DNA of 14,868 nucleotides from Desulfocapsa sp. (GTDB taxonomy: Bacteria > Desulfobacterota > Desulfobulbia > Desulfobulbales > Desulfocapsaceae), in NCBI GenBank assembly GCA_020717935.1, contig DYDK01000015.1, forward strand, positions 1-14,868, written 5' to 3'. Positions 6,374-12,680 of the stretch are shown here, piece by piece. The position numbers were made by a program, and so were the translations under genes. The stretch's first letter is position 1; each line of letters opens with the position of its first letter. The notes below the pieces were generated by a model, which was not told the DNA's origin, searched no databases, and worked only from the letters and a program-made list of their open reading frames with translations.

Positions 6374-7294
6374 ATGGGGGGGGGAATGGAAAAAATGACC
6401 AAACAAAGAGTGGTGCGCAACATGCTGATAGGGGCTTTCTGCATGGCGTGTCTTGCAACGACAGGGGGTTCCATGACGGCTCAGGCCGCCGACAAAGAGG
6501 CGAAGGCGCCCGTGCCAGCGGCGGCACAAGCACCGACTCTGGCCATTACCGATTGCATTAAGTGTCATGCTCAGGCGCCTAAAGATATTGACGAAAGGGG
6601 CGGGAAACATAAAACTGAGGTGTCGTGTATAGATTGTCACGCCGGACATCCTCCTAATGTTGCGGAAATCATTCCCCAGTGCAAGCAGTGTCATAGCGGT
6701 AAAAGTCATTATGAATTGGAAGGATGTCTGCAATGCCATTCTAATCCCCACGCCCCCCTTGAACTCAGTCTTGCCAAAAAATTGACTGCACCCTGCCTGA
6801 CCTGTCATGAAGAGCAAAAGGTACAACTCAACAAGTTTAAGAGCTTTCACAGCTCGATGGACTGTACCGACTGTCATTCCAAGCATGGGGCGGTGCCTGC
6901 CTGCATGAGTTGTCATGAAGGACATACTCCAGATATGGTTCAAGCCGAATGCAGCAATTGTCATAAGGCGCATATGCCTCTGGAAGTTAAATATGGGAAA
7001 GAATTGGCCTCAAAACAGTGCTCGGGTTGTCATCAAGATGCCTACAGTCAGTTGGCGGCCAATAAAACAAAACATCATGATGTCAGTTGCGTAACCTGTC
7101 ACCAGGAGAAACACGGTACGATTCCCCGTTGCGAAGATTGCCACGGAGTTCCTCATGCCCCTGGTATCATAGCAAAATTTCCGAAGTGTGGTGGGTGTCA
7201 TAGCACTGCTCACGATCTGAACAATATTGATGAGCCGAAGCAGGCAAAATCGGAAAAACCGGAGCAGGTAAAACCGGAGAAAGTAAAAAAATAA
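6374..7294 (+). CDS. Secreted dodecaheme c-type cytochrome
   Basis: A 306-residue exported electron carrier with twelve CXXCH motifs (CIKCH, CIDCH, CKQCH, CLQCH, CLTCH, CTDCH, CMSCH, CSNCH, CSGCH, CVTCH, CEDCH, CGGCH) and many extra histidines for axial ligation. A signal peptide (basic MTKQRVVR, then a hydrophobic stretch to about MTAQA, residues 34-38) points to the periplasm. The C-terminus is a short Lys/Pro/Glu-rich tail. The start at 6374 has AGGAG 7 nt upstream. The first codons are ATG GGG GGG GGA, a run of nine G; in-frame ATGs at 6386 and 6395 give shorter alternatives. Its heme region aligns end to end with the next gene, so they are tandem paralogs. It opens the plus-strand cytochrome set. 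Exact redox partner not recognisable. Confidence 0.93.
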   Translation: MGGGMEKMTKQRVVRNMLIGAFCMACLATTGGSMTAQAADKEAKAPVPAAAQAPTLAITDCIKCHAQAPKDIDERGGKHKTEVSCIDCHAGHPPNVAEIIPQCKQCHSGKSHYELEGCLQCHSNPHAPLELSLAKKLTAPCLTCHEEQKVQLNKFKSFHSSMDCTDCHSKHGAVPACMSCHEGHTPDMVQAECSNCHKAHMPLEVKYGKELASKQCSGCHQDAYSQLAANKTKHHDVSCVTCHQEKHGTIPRCEDCHGVPHAPGIIAKFPKCGGCHSTAHDLNNIDEPKQAKSEKPEQVKPEKVKK

Positions 7295-7353
7295 TAGCGA
7301 ACGCTAACAATTCATGGGAGTCAGTTTTTTTGCATACGAACTGATTCCCCATG
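7295..7353. promoter_or_regulatory. Two inverted repeats in the gap between the dodecaheme cytochrome genes
   Basis: TAGCG-AA-CGCTA (7295-7306) follows the stop codon directly. A larger imperfect hairpin pairs CATGGGAGTCAGTT (7313-7326) with AACTGATTCCCCATG (7339-7353). Possible roles are mRNA end protection, partial termination or a leader structure for the second gene; there is no T-tract after the second stem. Confidence 0.5.
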
Positions 7354-7376
7354 TTCATTTTCTCTACAGCACTCTT

Positions 7377-7396
7377 ATAGGATAGGATAGGATAGG
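7377..7396 (+). repeat. Four tandem ATAGG units overlapping the ribosome-binding site of the second dodecaheme gene
   Basis: ATAGG is repeated exactly four times. The last AGG (7394-7396) lies 7 nt before the ATG at 7404 and is the only plausible Shine-Dalgarno. Because every unit contains AGG, changes in copy number would keep an SD but alter the sequence further upstream. Confidence 0.85.
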
Positions 7397-7403
7397 TGAA
7401 AAA

Positions 7404-8330
7404 ATGATACGAACCAGATGGATAGCAGTCACTATCTGTTGCTCAATAACTATTGGAACATTCTGGCTTACAACTGCCTGTAGCCAGATCAACAGTAACC
7501 AGTCAGAGGGAGGAACGGCCCCAGCGCCACAAGGGCAGCAGGAAAACAGCAAAACGGCCCCGCAATCTGTCAAACCAGCGACAAGCAGCGATCCGTATCA
7601 GGCTGAGCTGAAGCCGTTGACATCAGACCAGTGTGGACAATGTCATCCTGGAGTTTTTCAGAAAATCAAGGAGAAAGGTGAGCGCCACCGTTTCGAATGC
7701 CAGAAATGTCATCAACAGTTTCATTCGTATAACCCGCAAAAACAGAACTGGGCTGACATTATGCCCCAGTGTGGCAGCTGTCACAAAGAACCTCCGCACG
7801 GCAAGGCTTTTACCGCTTGTCTTGAATGTCATAAAGATCCCCACATGCCGCTGAACATTGCGATGGATAAAAATCTGGTGGCTTCTTGCGGGACATGCCA
7901 CACTACACCGCAAGGACAATTGACAAAATTCCCCAGCGCCCACAGTAAACAGGGATGCACCACCTGTCATACCGGTCATGGTATGATTCCATCATGTCTG
8001 GAATGTCATACCGCGCACATCCCCGATCAACCTTTAGACTCGTGTAAATCCTGCCATCCAGTCCATATGCCCAAAGAGATCAAATATGATACATCGGCAG
8101 CATCCAATACAACCTGCGGTTCCTGTCATGGTGTTGTTTTCAAGGAGTGGTCAGGTACCTCCAGTCTGCATGGGAAGGTTGCGTGTGCCGAATGTCATGA
8201 CCAACATGGGAAAATTCCTGATTGCCGTCAATGTCATACCGCTCCTCATGATGGCAACCTTTTGCAAAAATATCCAAAATGCCTGGATTGTCACATCAAT
8301 GTTCATGATCTGCCCATAAAAAAGAAATGA
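7404..8330 (+). CDS. Dodecaheme c-type cytochrome lipoprotein
   Basis: A 308-residue membrane-anchored electron carrier. The N-terminus is a lipoprotein signal with lipobox LTTAC (Cys26), followed by a Ser/Gln/Pro-rich linker to about residue 70 and then twelve CXXCH motifs. Aligned with the preceding cytochrome, all twelve motifs are collinear and several spacers match in type (PQCxxCH, HMPLE/KEIKY, KYPKC/KFPKC, AHDL/VHDLP), so it arose by duplication. Residue +2 of the mature protein is Ser (CSQ), which does not suggest inner-membrane retention by the E. coli rule. It is thus probably in the outer membrane, on either face. A paired soluble and lipid-anchored paralog suggests electron hand-over from periplasm to outer membrane; this is inference. 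Two inverted repeats and the ATAGG repeat lie just upstream. Confidence 0.93.
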   Translation: MIRTRWIAVTICCSITIGTFWLTTACSQINSNQSEGGTAPAPQGQQENSKTAPQSVKPATSSDPYQAELKPLTSDQCGQCHPGVFQKIKEKGERHRFECQKCHQQFHSYNPQKQNWADIMPQCGSCHKEPPHGKAFTACLECHKDPHMPLNIAMDKNLVASCGTCHTTPQGQLTKFPSAHSKQGCTTCHTGHGMIPSCLECHTAHIPDQPLDSCKSCHPVHMPKEIKYDTSAASNTTCGSCHGVVFKEWSGTSSLHGKVACAECHDQHGKIPDCRQCHTAPHDGNLLQKYPKCLDCHINVHDLPIKKK

Positions 8331-8338
8331 ACACTGTA

Positions 8339-8480
8339 GGGTACCTTGAAAAATGAGGATTTTCGTTCAAAATTGAGGCATGCTAAAATTTTTTACTGCA
8401 GTCATATAGTTGATATTACGATGATAAAATTTTGAGCATAACGAAGAGTTGGGACGAAAAGACCAATTTTCAAGGTACCC
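8339..8480. mobile_element. 142-bp MITE-like element with GGGTACCTTGAAAA ends and TGTA target duplication
   Basis: The left end GGGTACCTTGAAAA (8339-8352) is perfectly inverted at 8467-8480. Similarity continues inward with gaps (ATTTTCGT, ATGCT-AAAATTTT), so nearly the whole element is a long imperfect hairpin. TGTA flanks both sides (8335-8338 and 8481-8484), a 4-bp target duplication. It is noncoding and lies just after the stop codon of the cytochrome lipoprotein gene. It differs in ends and target length from the element at 88-266, so a different transposase is implied. Confidence 0.8.
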
Positions 8481-8548
8481 TGTAAAAATAAAGAGGCAGT
8501 TTTCAAAAGGGGGTTGCTTGTTGCCCCCTGACATTGAACGACATTTTT

Positions 8549-8630
8549 TCTCGCTGAGACGCTGAGATGCTGAGACGCTGAGATGCTGAGAAAAGCTTTT
8601 TTTGTTTGTCTCTGCGTCTCTGCGGGAAAA
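8549..8630. repeat. Dispersed palindrome copy with 8-bp tandem repeat GCTGAGAY
   Basis: GCTGAGAC and GCTGAGAT alternate from 8553 to 8591 (nearly five units). After a spacer the arm TCTCTGCGTCTCTGCGGGAAAA (8608-8630) matches the repeat at 1927-2010. It lies in the ~200-nt leader of the NHL lipoprotein gene. Together with the element at 8339-8480 it fills most of the 358-nt gap between genes. Confidence 0.75.
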
Positions 8631-8688
8631 TAATTTTCTCTTCGTGATAGCGATGGAACATCAAACTTATCCTTTTCGATGAAAATCA

Positions 8689-9792
8689 ATGCGCAATAGG
8701 TCTCAAAAATCGTTTCAAAAATCAGGCAGTTCATTTTTGTCTGCTGTCTCCTGCCTTCTGCTCGTGTTCTGTCTTACCGCCTGTTTCTCAAAACCCGTTG
8801 ACCCCGAGCAATCTGTGCCTGTACAGCCGTTGTACTGGCCCCAGGCTCCCTTGCAACCTAGGATCGAATGGATAAAGGAGTTCAAGGTTTTTAATAGAGG
8901 CGGGCTGAATCCAGGCTTTTGGCATCGTCTTTCCGAGGGGATCTTCGGGAAACAGGATGTTGTCATGAGACGGCCTCAGGCCATCCTTTTTGATGAGCAG
9001 CAGCGGCTTTTTGTGGTGGATAGCGGGGCGAATTGTCTCCATTATCTGGATATGAAGAGTGGTGAATATACGGTACTGCCTGAGAATGAAGAGGGTGAAC
9101 CGGTAGTGTTTCAATCCCTGGTGGGAGTTGCTGAAGATGATGCGAACAGGCTGTATCTGACCGATTCCGCTCTTGGCAGGATCGAGTGTTATGATCTTGA
9201 GAAGAAGAAGTTTATTCCCTTCACCCATCCGGACATGAGCCGGCCCACGGGGATTGTTTTTCATCCGAAAAATAGATTTCTCTATGTTGTTGATACCCTC
9301 AGTCACCAGGTGGTGGCGCTTGATGTGACTGGAAAGGAACAGTTTCGTTTTGGCAGCCGGGGTGGAGAAAATGGCGCGTTTAATTATCCCACCACTGTCA
9401 CTGTTAACAGAAAGGGGATCGTGCTGGTGACCGACGCCATGAATTCACGGATTCAATCGTTTACCCCTGAGGGCGAATATCTCTGCTCTTTCGGGAAACC
9501 TGGGAGTTCTTCCGGCGCCTTTGCCAAGCCGAAGGGGCTTGCCCTCGACAGTGACAATCATATTTATGTGGCCGATGCCCTGTTTGATGCCATTCAGATA
9601 TTTGATAACTGCGATGGGCAGCTTCTCCTTGAATTTGGCCAAAGCGGAAACAAGCCCGGTGAGTTCTGGATGCCATCCGGTCTTTTTATTGACAGCAATG
9701 ATTTTATCTATGTGGCCGACTCTTACAATCAAAGAGTCCAGGTTTTCCGGTATTTGAAGGATGAAAAGCAAAAGAAAAAGGAGCGAAATTAA
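8689..9792 (+). CDS. NHL-repeat beta-propeller lipoprotein
   Basis: A 367-residue exported lipoprotein with lipobox LTAC (Cys32) followed by CFSK. After a short linker ending in PRIEWIKEF come about six NHL-type blades, each with a xPxGIAxDxxxxLYVxDxxxxxIxxF pattern: for example PTGIVFHPKNRFLYVVD, PKGLALDSDNHIYVADA and PSGLFIDSNDFIYVADS. A charged Lys-rich tail ends the protein. NHL propellers are binding scaffolds without an obvious active site. Next to multiheme cytochromes, as at the Geobacter OmcS locus, they are thought to assist assembly, export or docking of cytochromes. It is followed after 1 nt by the start of the large cytochrome gene, so the two are translationally coupled. The ATG at 8689 has only a weak Shine-Dalgarno, but the signal peptide fits this start. 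Confidence 0.9.
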   Translation: MRNRSQKSFQKSGSSFLSAVSCLLLVFCLTACFSKPVDPEQSVPVQPLYWPQAPLQPRIEWIKEFKVFNRGGLNPGFWHRLSEGIFGKQDVVMRRPQAILFDEQQRLFVVDSGANCLHYLDMKSGEYTVLPENEEGEPVVFQSLVGVAEDDANRLYLTDSALGRIECYDLEKKKFIPFTHPDMSRPTGIVFHPKNRFLYVVDTLSHQVVALDVTGKEQFRFGSRGGENGAFNYPTTVTVNRKGIVLVTDAMNSRIQSFTPEGEYLCSFGKPGSSSGAFAKPKGLALDSDNHIYVADALFDAIQIFDNCDGQLLLEFGQSGNKPGEFWMPSGLFIDSNDFIYVADSYNQRVQVFRYLKDEKQKKKERN

Positions 9793-9793
9793 A

Positions 9794-11464
9794 ATGCCAG
9801 CCTTAAAAAAACGGTATCTGTTGCCATTGTCGTGTACCACCGGTTTCCTTTTGTTGAGCACGCATACCGCCTTTGCCAATTCGGTCGTCAATACCAAGCA
9901 CAATCTTTCTGTATCAGGGACGGGAGATATTCATGCCACATCTGAGACGCGGGTATGTATTTTCTGTCACACTCCGCATCACGCCAGTGATGTGACCCCG
10001 CTGTGGAGCCGGCCAGAAAATACGACCATATACACCTTGTACACATCATCAACCATGACCGCCGTCCCTGGTCAGCCCACCGGCTATTCCCGTCTCTGTC
10101 TCAGTTGCCATGATGGCACCGTTGCCTTAGGATCGCTCCATGGGGCTGCCATACCTATTCCATTAAATGTTCCTGATCTTAGTGGCCGTGCCAGTAATTT
10201 GGGCACTAATTTGCGAAACGATCATCCAATTTCTTTTCTCTATATGGATGCATTTAGTGATGGTGAGTTGAGACACATCTCAGACTTGAAGAGTATGTAT
10301 CCGGCAATCAAGTTGGAGAATGATGTGAATGTGGAGTGCACCTCGTGTCATAATCCCCATTCCGACCCCTATGGTAAGTTCCTGGTCATGGATAATCATA
10401 ATTCGCTACTCTGTACTGCCTGTCATGTCAAGACGGGTTGGCCTACCAGTTCCCATGCCGATGCCGCTGTTTCATTAGCTGGGGTGACTGGCTGCCTGAA
10501 CTGTCATGATACCCATAGCGCCGGAGGGGCCGTACGACTCTTGAAGACAGCCCTGGAAGAGGAAACCTGTCTGAACTGCCACAAACCTGGTGTTTTAGCT
10601 GGTGCCAAGGATATCCAGACTGAGATCGGCAAATCATACCACCACCCCGTTGAAGACGCTGTCGGTGTTCATGATCCTGAAGAAGCGCTTCCAGCTATCA
10701 GGTATCATGTGGAATGCGCTGATTGCCATAATCCCCATCAGCTTAAAGATGATGTGTCAGTGGTAGAAGCGCCATTCGTGAATGGGAGTCTGAAAGGGGT
10801 GAAAGGTATTGCCATTAATGGAAGTCCAACCGTCGGCTATGCCAAATATGAATACGAAGTCTGTTTTCGCTGTCATGCGGGAAGTGCATTTGTTACCACC
10901 GATATCATCACTCGCCAGATTGAAGAAGACAATATCCGGCTTTGCTTTGATCCGGTCAACCCCTCTTTCCATCCGGTGGCTACATCGGGGAAAGGTACCA
11001 GTGTTCCGAGTCTGCGCCCCGAATTTAGTCTTGCCAGCAGGATCTATTGCACCGATTGTCACAACAGCGATGATAGCACCAAGGCTGGCGGAGCCGGCCC
11101 CAACGGCCCGCACGGTTCAGATTATGAGCCACTGCTTATTGCCAACTACGAAACAGGGTACCCCCCTCCTCAGACCTATTCCCCGGGTGCGTATGCCCTC
11201 TGTTTCCGCTGTCATTATGACACCATTCTTTTATCGGTTAATTCAACTTTCCCTAAACACTCTTTTCATGTGGTGACACAAGGAATACCTTGTTCGGTCT
11301 GCCATGACCCCCATGGTATTCCACGGATTAGTGGCGGAACAGACAGTGCCAATGCCCACCTTATCAACTTTGATATAAATGTAGTGAAGCCAGTAAGAAT
11401 GTATAATTCTGTGGCCAGAAGCTGTACCGTAAGTTGTCATGCAATAAATCCCAAGACATATTAG
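9794..11464 (+). CDS. Large secreted multiheme cytochrome (doubled-CXXCH type, up to 12 hemes)
   Basis: A 556-residue exported cytochrome with a Sec signal peptide (MPALKKRYLL... to AFA, residue 28). It has eleven CXXCH motifs (CIFCH, CLSCH, CTSCH, CTACH, CLNCH twice, CADCH, CFRCH twice, CTDCH, CSVCH) and a C-terminal CX3CH (CTVSCH). Paired motifs with NPH/DPH/TPH histidines and long loops are typical of the doubled-CXXCH family. The opening CIFCHTPHHA followed by PLWSR is common in such outer-surface cytochromes. ATG 9794 has AAGGAG 10 nt upstream and lies 1 nt after the propeller stop; an in-frame ATG at 9761 has a badly spaced SD and breaks the signal-peptide form. The shared CX3CH end and motif style make it a relative of the cytochrome at 434-1858. 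It may be the terminal or extracellular member of the set; no direct evidence for filament formation. Confidence 0.92.
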   Translation: MPALKKRYLLPLSCTTGFLLLSTHTAFANSVVNTKHNLSVSGTGDIHATSETRVCIFCHTPHHASDVTPLWSRPENTTIYTLYTSSTMTAVPGQPTGYSRLCLSCHDGTVALGSLHGAAIPIPLNVPDLSGRASNLGTNLRNDHPISFLYMDAFSDGELRHISDLKSMYPAIKLENDVNVECTSCHNPHSDPYGKFLVMDNHNSLLCTACHVKTGWPTSSHADAAVSLAGVTGCLNCHDTHSAGGAVRLLKTALEEETCLNCHKPGVLAGAKDIQTEIGKSYHHPVEDAVGVHDPEEALPAIRYHVECADCHNPHQLKDDVSVVEAPFVNGSLKGVKGIAINGSPTVGYAKYEYEVCFRCHAGSAFVTTDIITRQIEEDNIRLCFDPVNPSFHPVATSGKGTSVPSLRPEFSLASRIYCTDCHNSDDSTKAGGAGPNGPHGSDYEPLLIANYETGYPPPQTYSPGAYALCFRCHYDTILLSVNSTFPKHSFHVVTQGIPCSVCHDPHGIPRISGGTDSANAHLINFDINVVKPVRMYNSVARSCTVSCHAINPKTY

Positions 11465-11484
11465 AGACTCGGAAAATACTGATC
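11461..11484. repeat. Solitary terminus-like sequence related to the 88-266 element end
   Basis: TTAGAGACTCGGAAAATACTGATC matches the left boundary of the element at 85-108 (TTAGGGACTCGGAAATTACCAATG), with 14 of 16 identical positions after the TTA. It overlaps the TAG stop of the large cytochrome gene and fills the short gap before the convergent DUF1566 gene. No properly placed partner end was found, so it may be a decayed insertion remnant. Confidence 0.45.
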
Positions 11485-11491
11485 TCTTCTT

Positions 11492-11943
11492 CTATGGTCG
11501 CACTGCCATAATTCGCCCATCCGTGGCGTTGAAGTATTGTAATTCTGAGCCCCCGCAAATTGGATAGGCCTCCCACTCTCCAGCATGGATATCGCCCTCG
11601 GTTAACCAGTAGCTTCCTTTCAATTTGATGGGGCAATTGCCGGAAAGTTTCATTTCATAGATCTGGTAGAGATTGTAAAGCTCTTCCTTGCTGGGAAGTC
11701 GCCAGTCGTTATAATTCCCTATATGCAAGGCTTGGACATATTCAAGAGCTTTTTGACTGTTGGAGAAAACTTCTTTGTTCCCGGTTTGCCACATCAGGCC
11801 ATTACTCTGTTGGCAAATACCGTTGCTTACATCAATAAGGTTTCCAGAAGTTTGTTGCTTATTTTCCGACGAAGAATGTGATGCGCAGGATTGGCAGAGG
11901 AGAGAAATTGCCCCGATAGCAAAATAAGTTTCAATAATTTCAT
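11492..11943 (-). pseudogene. DUF1566 (Lcl C-terminal-like) lipoprotein gene with a one-base frameshift
   Basis: The C-terminal part is a clear DUF1566 domain: NGLMWQTG, then NDWRLPSKEELYNL, ending SELQYFNATDGRIMAVRP. An ATG at 11943, with GGAG upstream, opens MKLLKLILLSG but soon stops in another frame. Adding one G to the GGGG run (CCCC at 11911-11914 on the plus strand) joins it as MKLLKLILLSGAISLLCQSC, a lipoprotein signal, followed by ASHSSSENKQQTSGNLIDV and the domain. The gene is therefore either a recent frameshift pseudogene, a homopolymer phase variant or a sequencing error. DUF1566 domains occur on exported and surface proteins, often of unknown role. It converges with the large cytochrome gene, 27 bp apart. 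Confidence 0.75.
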
Positions 11944-12018
11944 GCGAGTCTCCGTTATAGTAGTGTCGTGACCTCTTCGTTGTCAGATTGTTTCACCGTC
12001 GTATCTGGCACCCTTTTA

Positions 12019-12063
12019 ACCCCCCTTAATCCCCCCTGAATCAGGGGGGAAACTTTTTCTTTC
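12019..12063. repeat. CCCCCCTGAATCAGGGGGG palindromic repeat, first copy of a 28-bp direct repeat
   Basis: CCCCCCTGA (12031-12039) and TCAGGGGGG (12041-12049) form a perfect 9-bp stem around one A, preceded by CCCCCCTTAAT. The stretch CTGAATCAGGGGGGAAACTT and TTTCTTTC (12036-12063) recurs at 12243-12270 with one mismatch. Confidence 0.75.
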
Positions 12064-12065
12064 TT

Positions 12066-12199
12066 CTCGTTCCCATGCGCCGCATGGGAACGCATTCTGG
12101 ATGCGTCGCATCCAGGTCGAGTCGTTTATATCCGTCGTTTGCAACAACGGCCTGCAACGCAGGCCCGAAGAGGTTCCCATGCGGCGCATGGGAACCAGA
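12066..12199. repeat. Composite palindromic repeat, second full copy
   Basis: Contains four palindromes: GTTCCCATGCG/CGCATGGGAAC (12069-12091), CTGGATGCG/CGCATCCAG (12097-12115), CCTGC/GCAGG (12151-12163) and GGTTCCCATGCG/CGCATGGGAACC (12172-12196). Order and orientation match the unit at 5954-6121. It separates the DUF1566 remnant from the mazG-like gene. Confidence 0.8.
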
Positions 12200-12242
12200 C
12201 AATCTTCCCCGGTGTCCAGCATTATTTGTGGGGCATGGACAG

Positions 12243-12270
12243 CTGAATCAGGGGGGGAACTTTTTCTTTC
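12243..12270. repeat. Second copy of the 28-bp direct repeat, overlapping the 3' end of the MazG gene
   Basis: 27 of 28 bases match 12036-12063. The repeat supplies the stop codon (TGA at 12250-12248 on the minus strand) and the last residues KKKFPP of the MazG-like protein. The composite palindrome lies exactly between the two copies. Confidence 0.75.
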
Positions 12271-12649
12271 CTTTCTCCAATGCCTTAATATCCCGCCACT
12301 GTTGTTCCAGCTCCTCGACGGAACCGGTTTTGCCGCCGGCAAAGACATGGGGGTGTCGTCGAATCATCTTTTCATTGATATTCCTGAGGACATCGCGCAG
12401 GGTAAAAAGACCGTTTTTGCGGTTGATTTCAGTGGTGAGAATGAGCAAAAACAGCATGTCCCCCAACTCCTCACATAAATTTTCCGGATCACCATTGTCA
12501 ATGGCGGCGACGATTTCAGCCAATTCATCGGTGAAATACTTCTTCAGACTCTGGGTTGATTGCCTTTGATCCCAAGGACAACCATTCGGGCCAAGCAGGG
12601 CCTCGATGGTGTGTAGCAGGAGGGTAAAGTGGTGGTGAGCTGTGGGCAT
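12248..12649 (-). CDS. mazG: MazG-type nucleoside triphosphate pyrophosphohydrolase
   Basis: A cytoplasmic house-cleaning enzyme of 133 residues that hydrolyses NTPs or dNTPs to monophosphate and pyrophosphate. The family signature is intact: GPNGCPWDQRQS (20-31), metal-binding E42xxE45 in DELAEIV and E60/E61xxD64 in CEELGDMLF, and RHPHVF at 98-103. It is a single-domain form, about half the length of E. coli MazG. The frame is open upstream to 12778, but that part overlaps the transglycosylase gene and has unlike composition, so the ATG at 12649 just before the conserved domain is preferred; its Shine-Dalgarno is weak. It is last in an apparent three-gene minus-strand operon. Its C-terminal few residues are encoded by a dispersed repeat. 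Confidence 0.88.
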   Translation of the reverse strand: MPTAHHHFTLLLHTIEALLGPNGCPWDQRQSTQSLKKYFTDELAEIVAAIDNGDPENLCEELGDMLFLLILTTEINRKNGLFTLRDVLRNINEKMIRRHPHVFAGGKTGSVEELEQQWRDIKALEKGKKKFPP

Positions 12650-12680
12650 GGGGGGAGAGGAGGGTGGTTGGTGAAGTCTC

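Noticed and set aside
9761-9793. Earlier ATG at 9761 for the large cytochrome
   Set aside because: It would overlap the propeller gene by 32 bp, has GAAGG abutting the ATG rather than correctly spaced, and adds a Lys/Arg-rich stretch before a normal signal peptide.
12016-12348. 110-residue minus-strand frame and overlapping plus-strand frames around 12075-12569
   Set aside because: They translate the dispersed palindromes and antisense of the mazG-like gene; no initiation signal or conserved domain.
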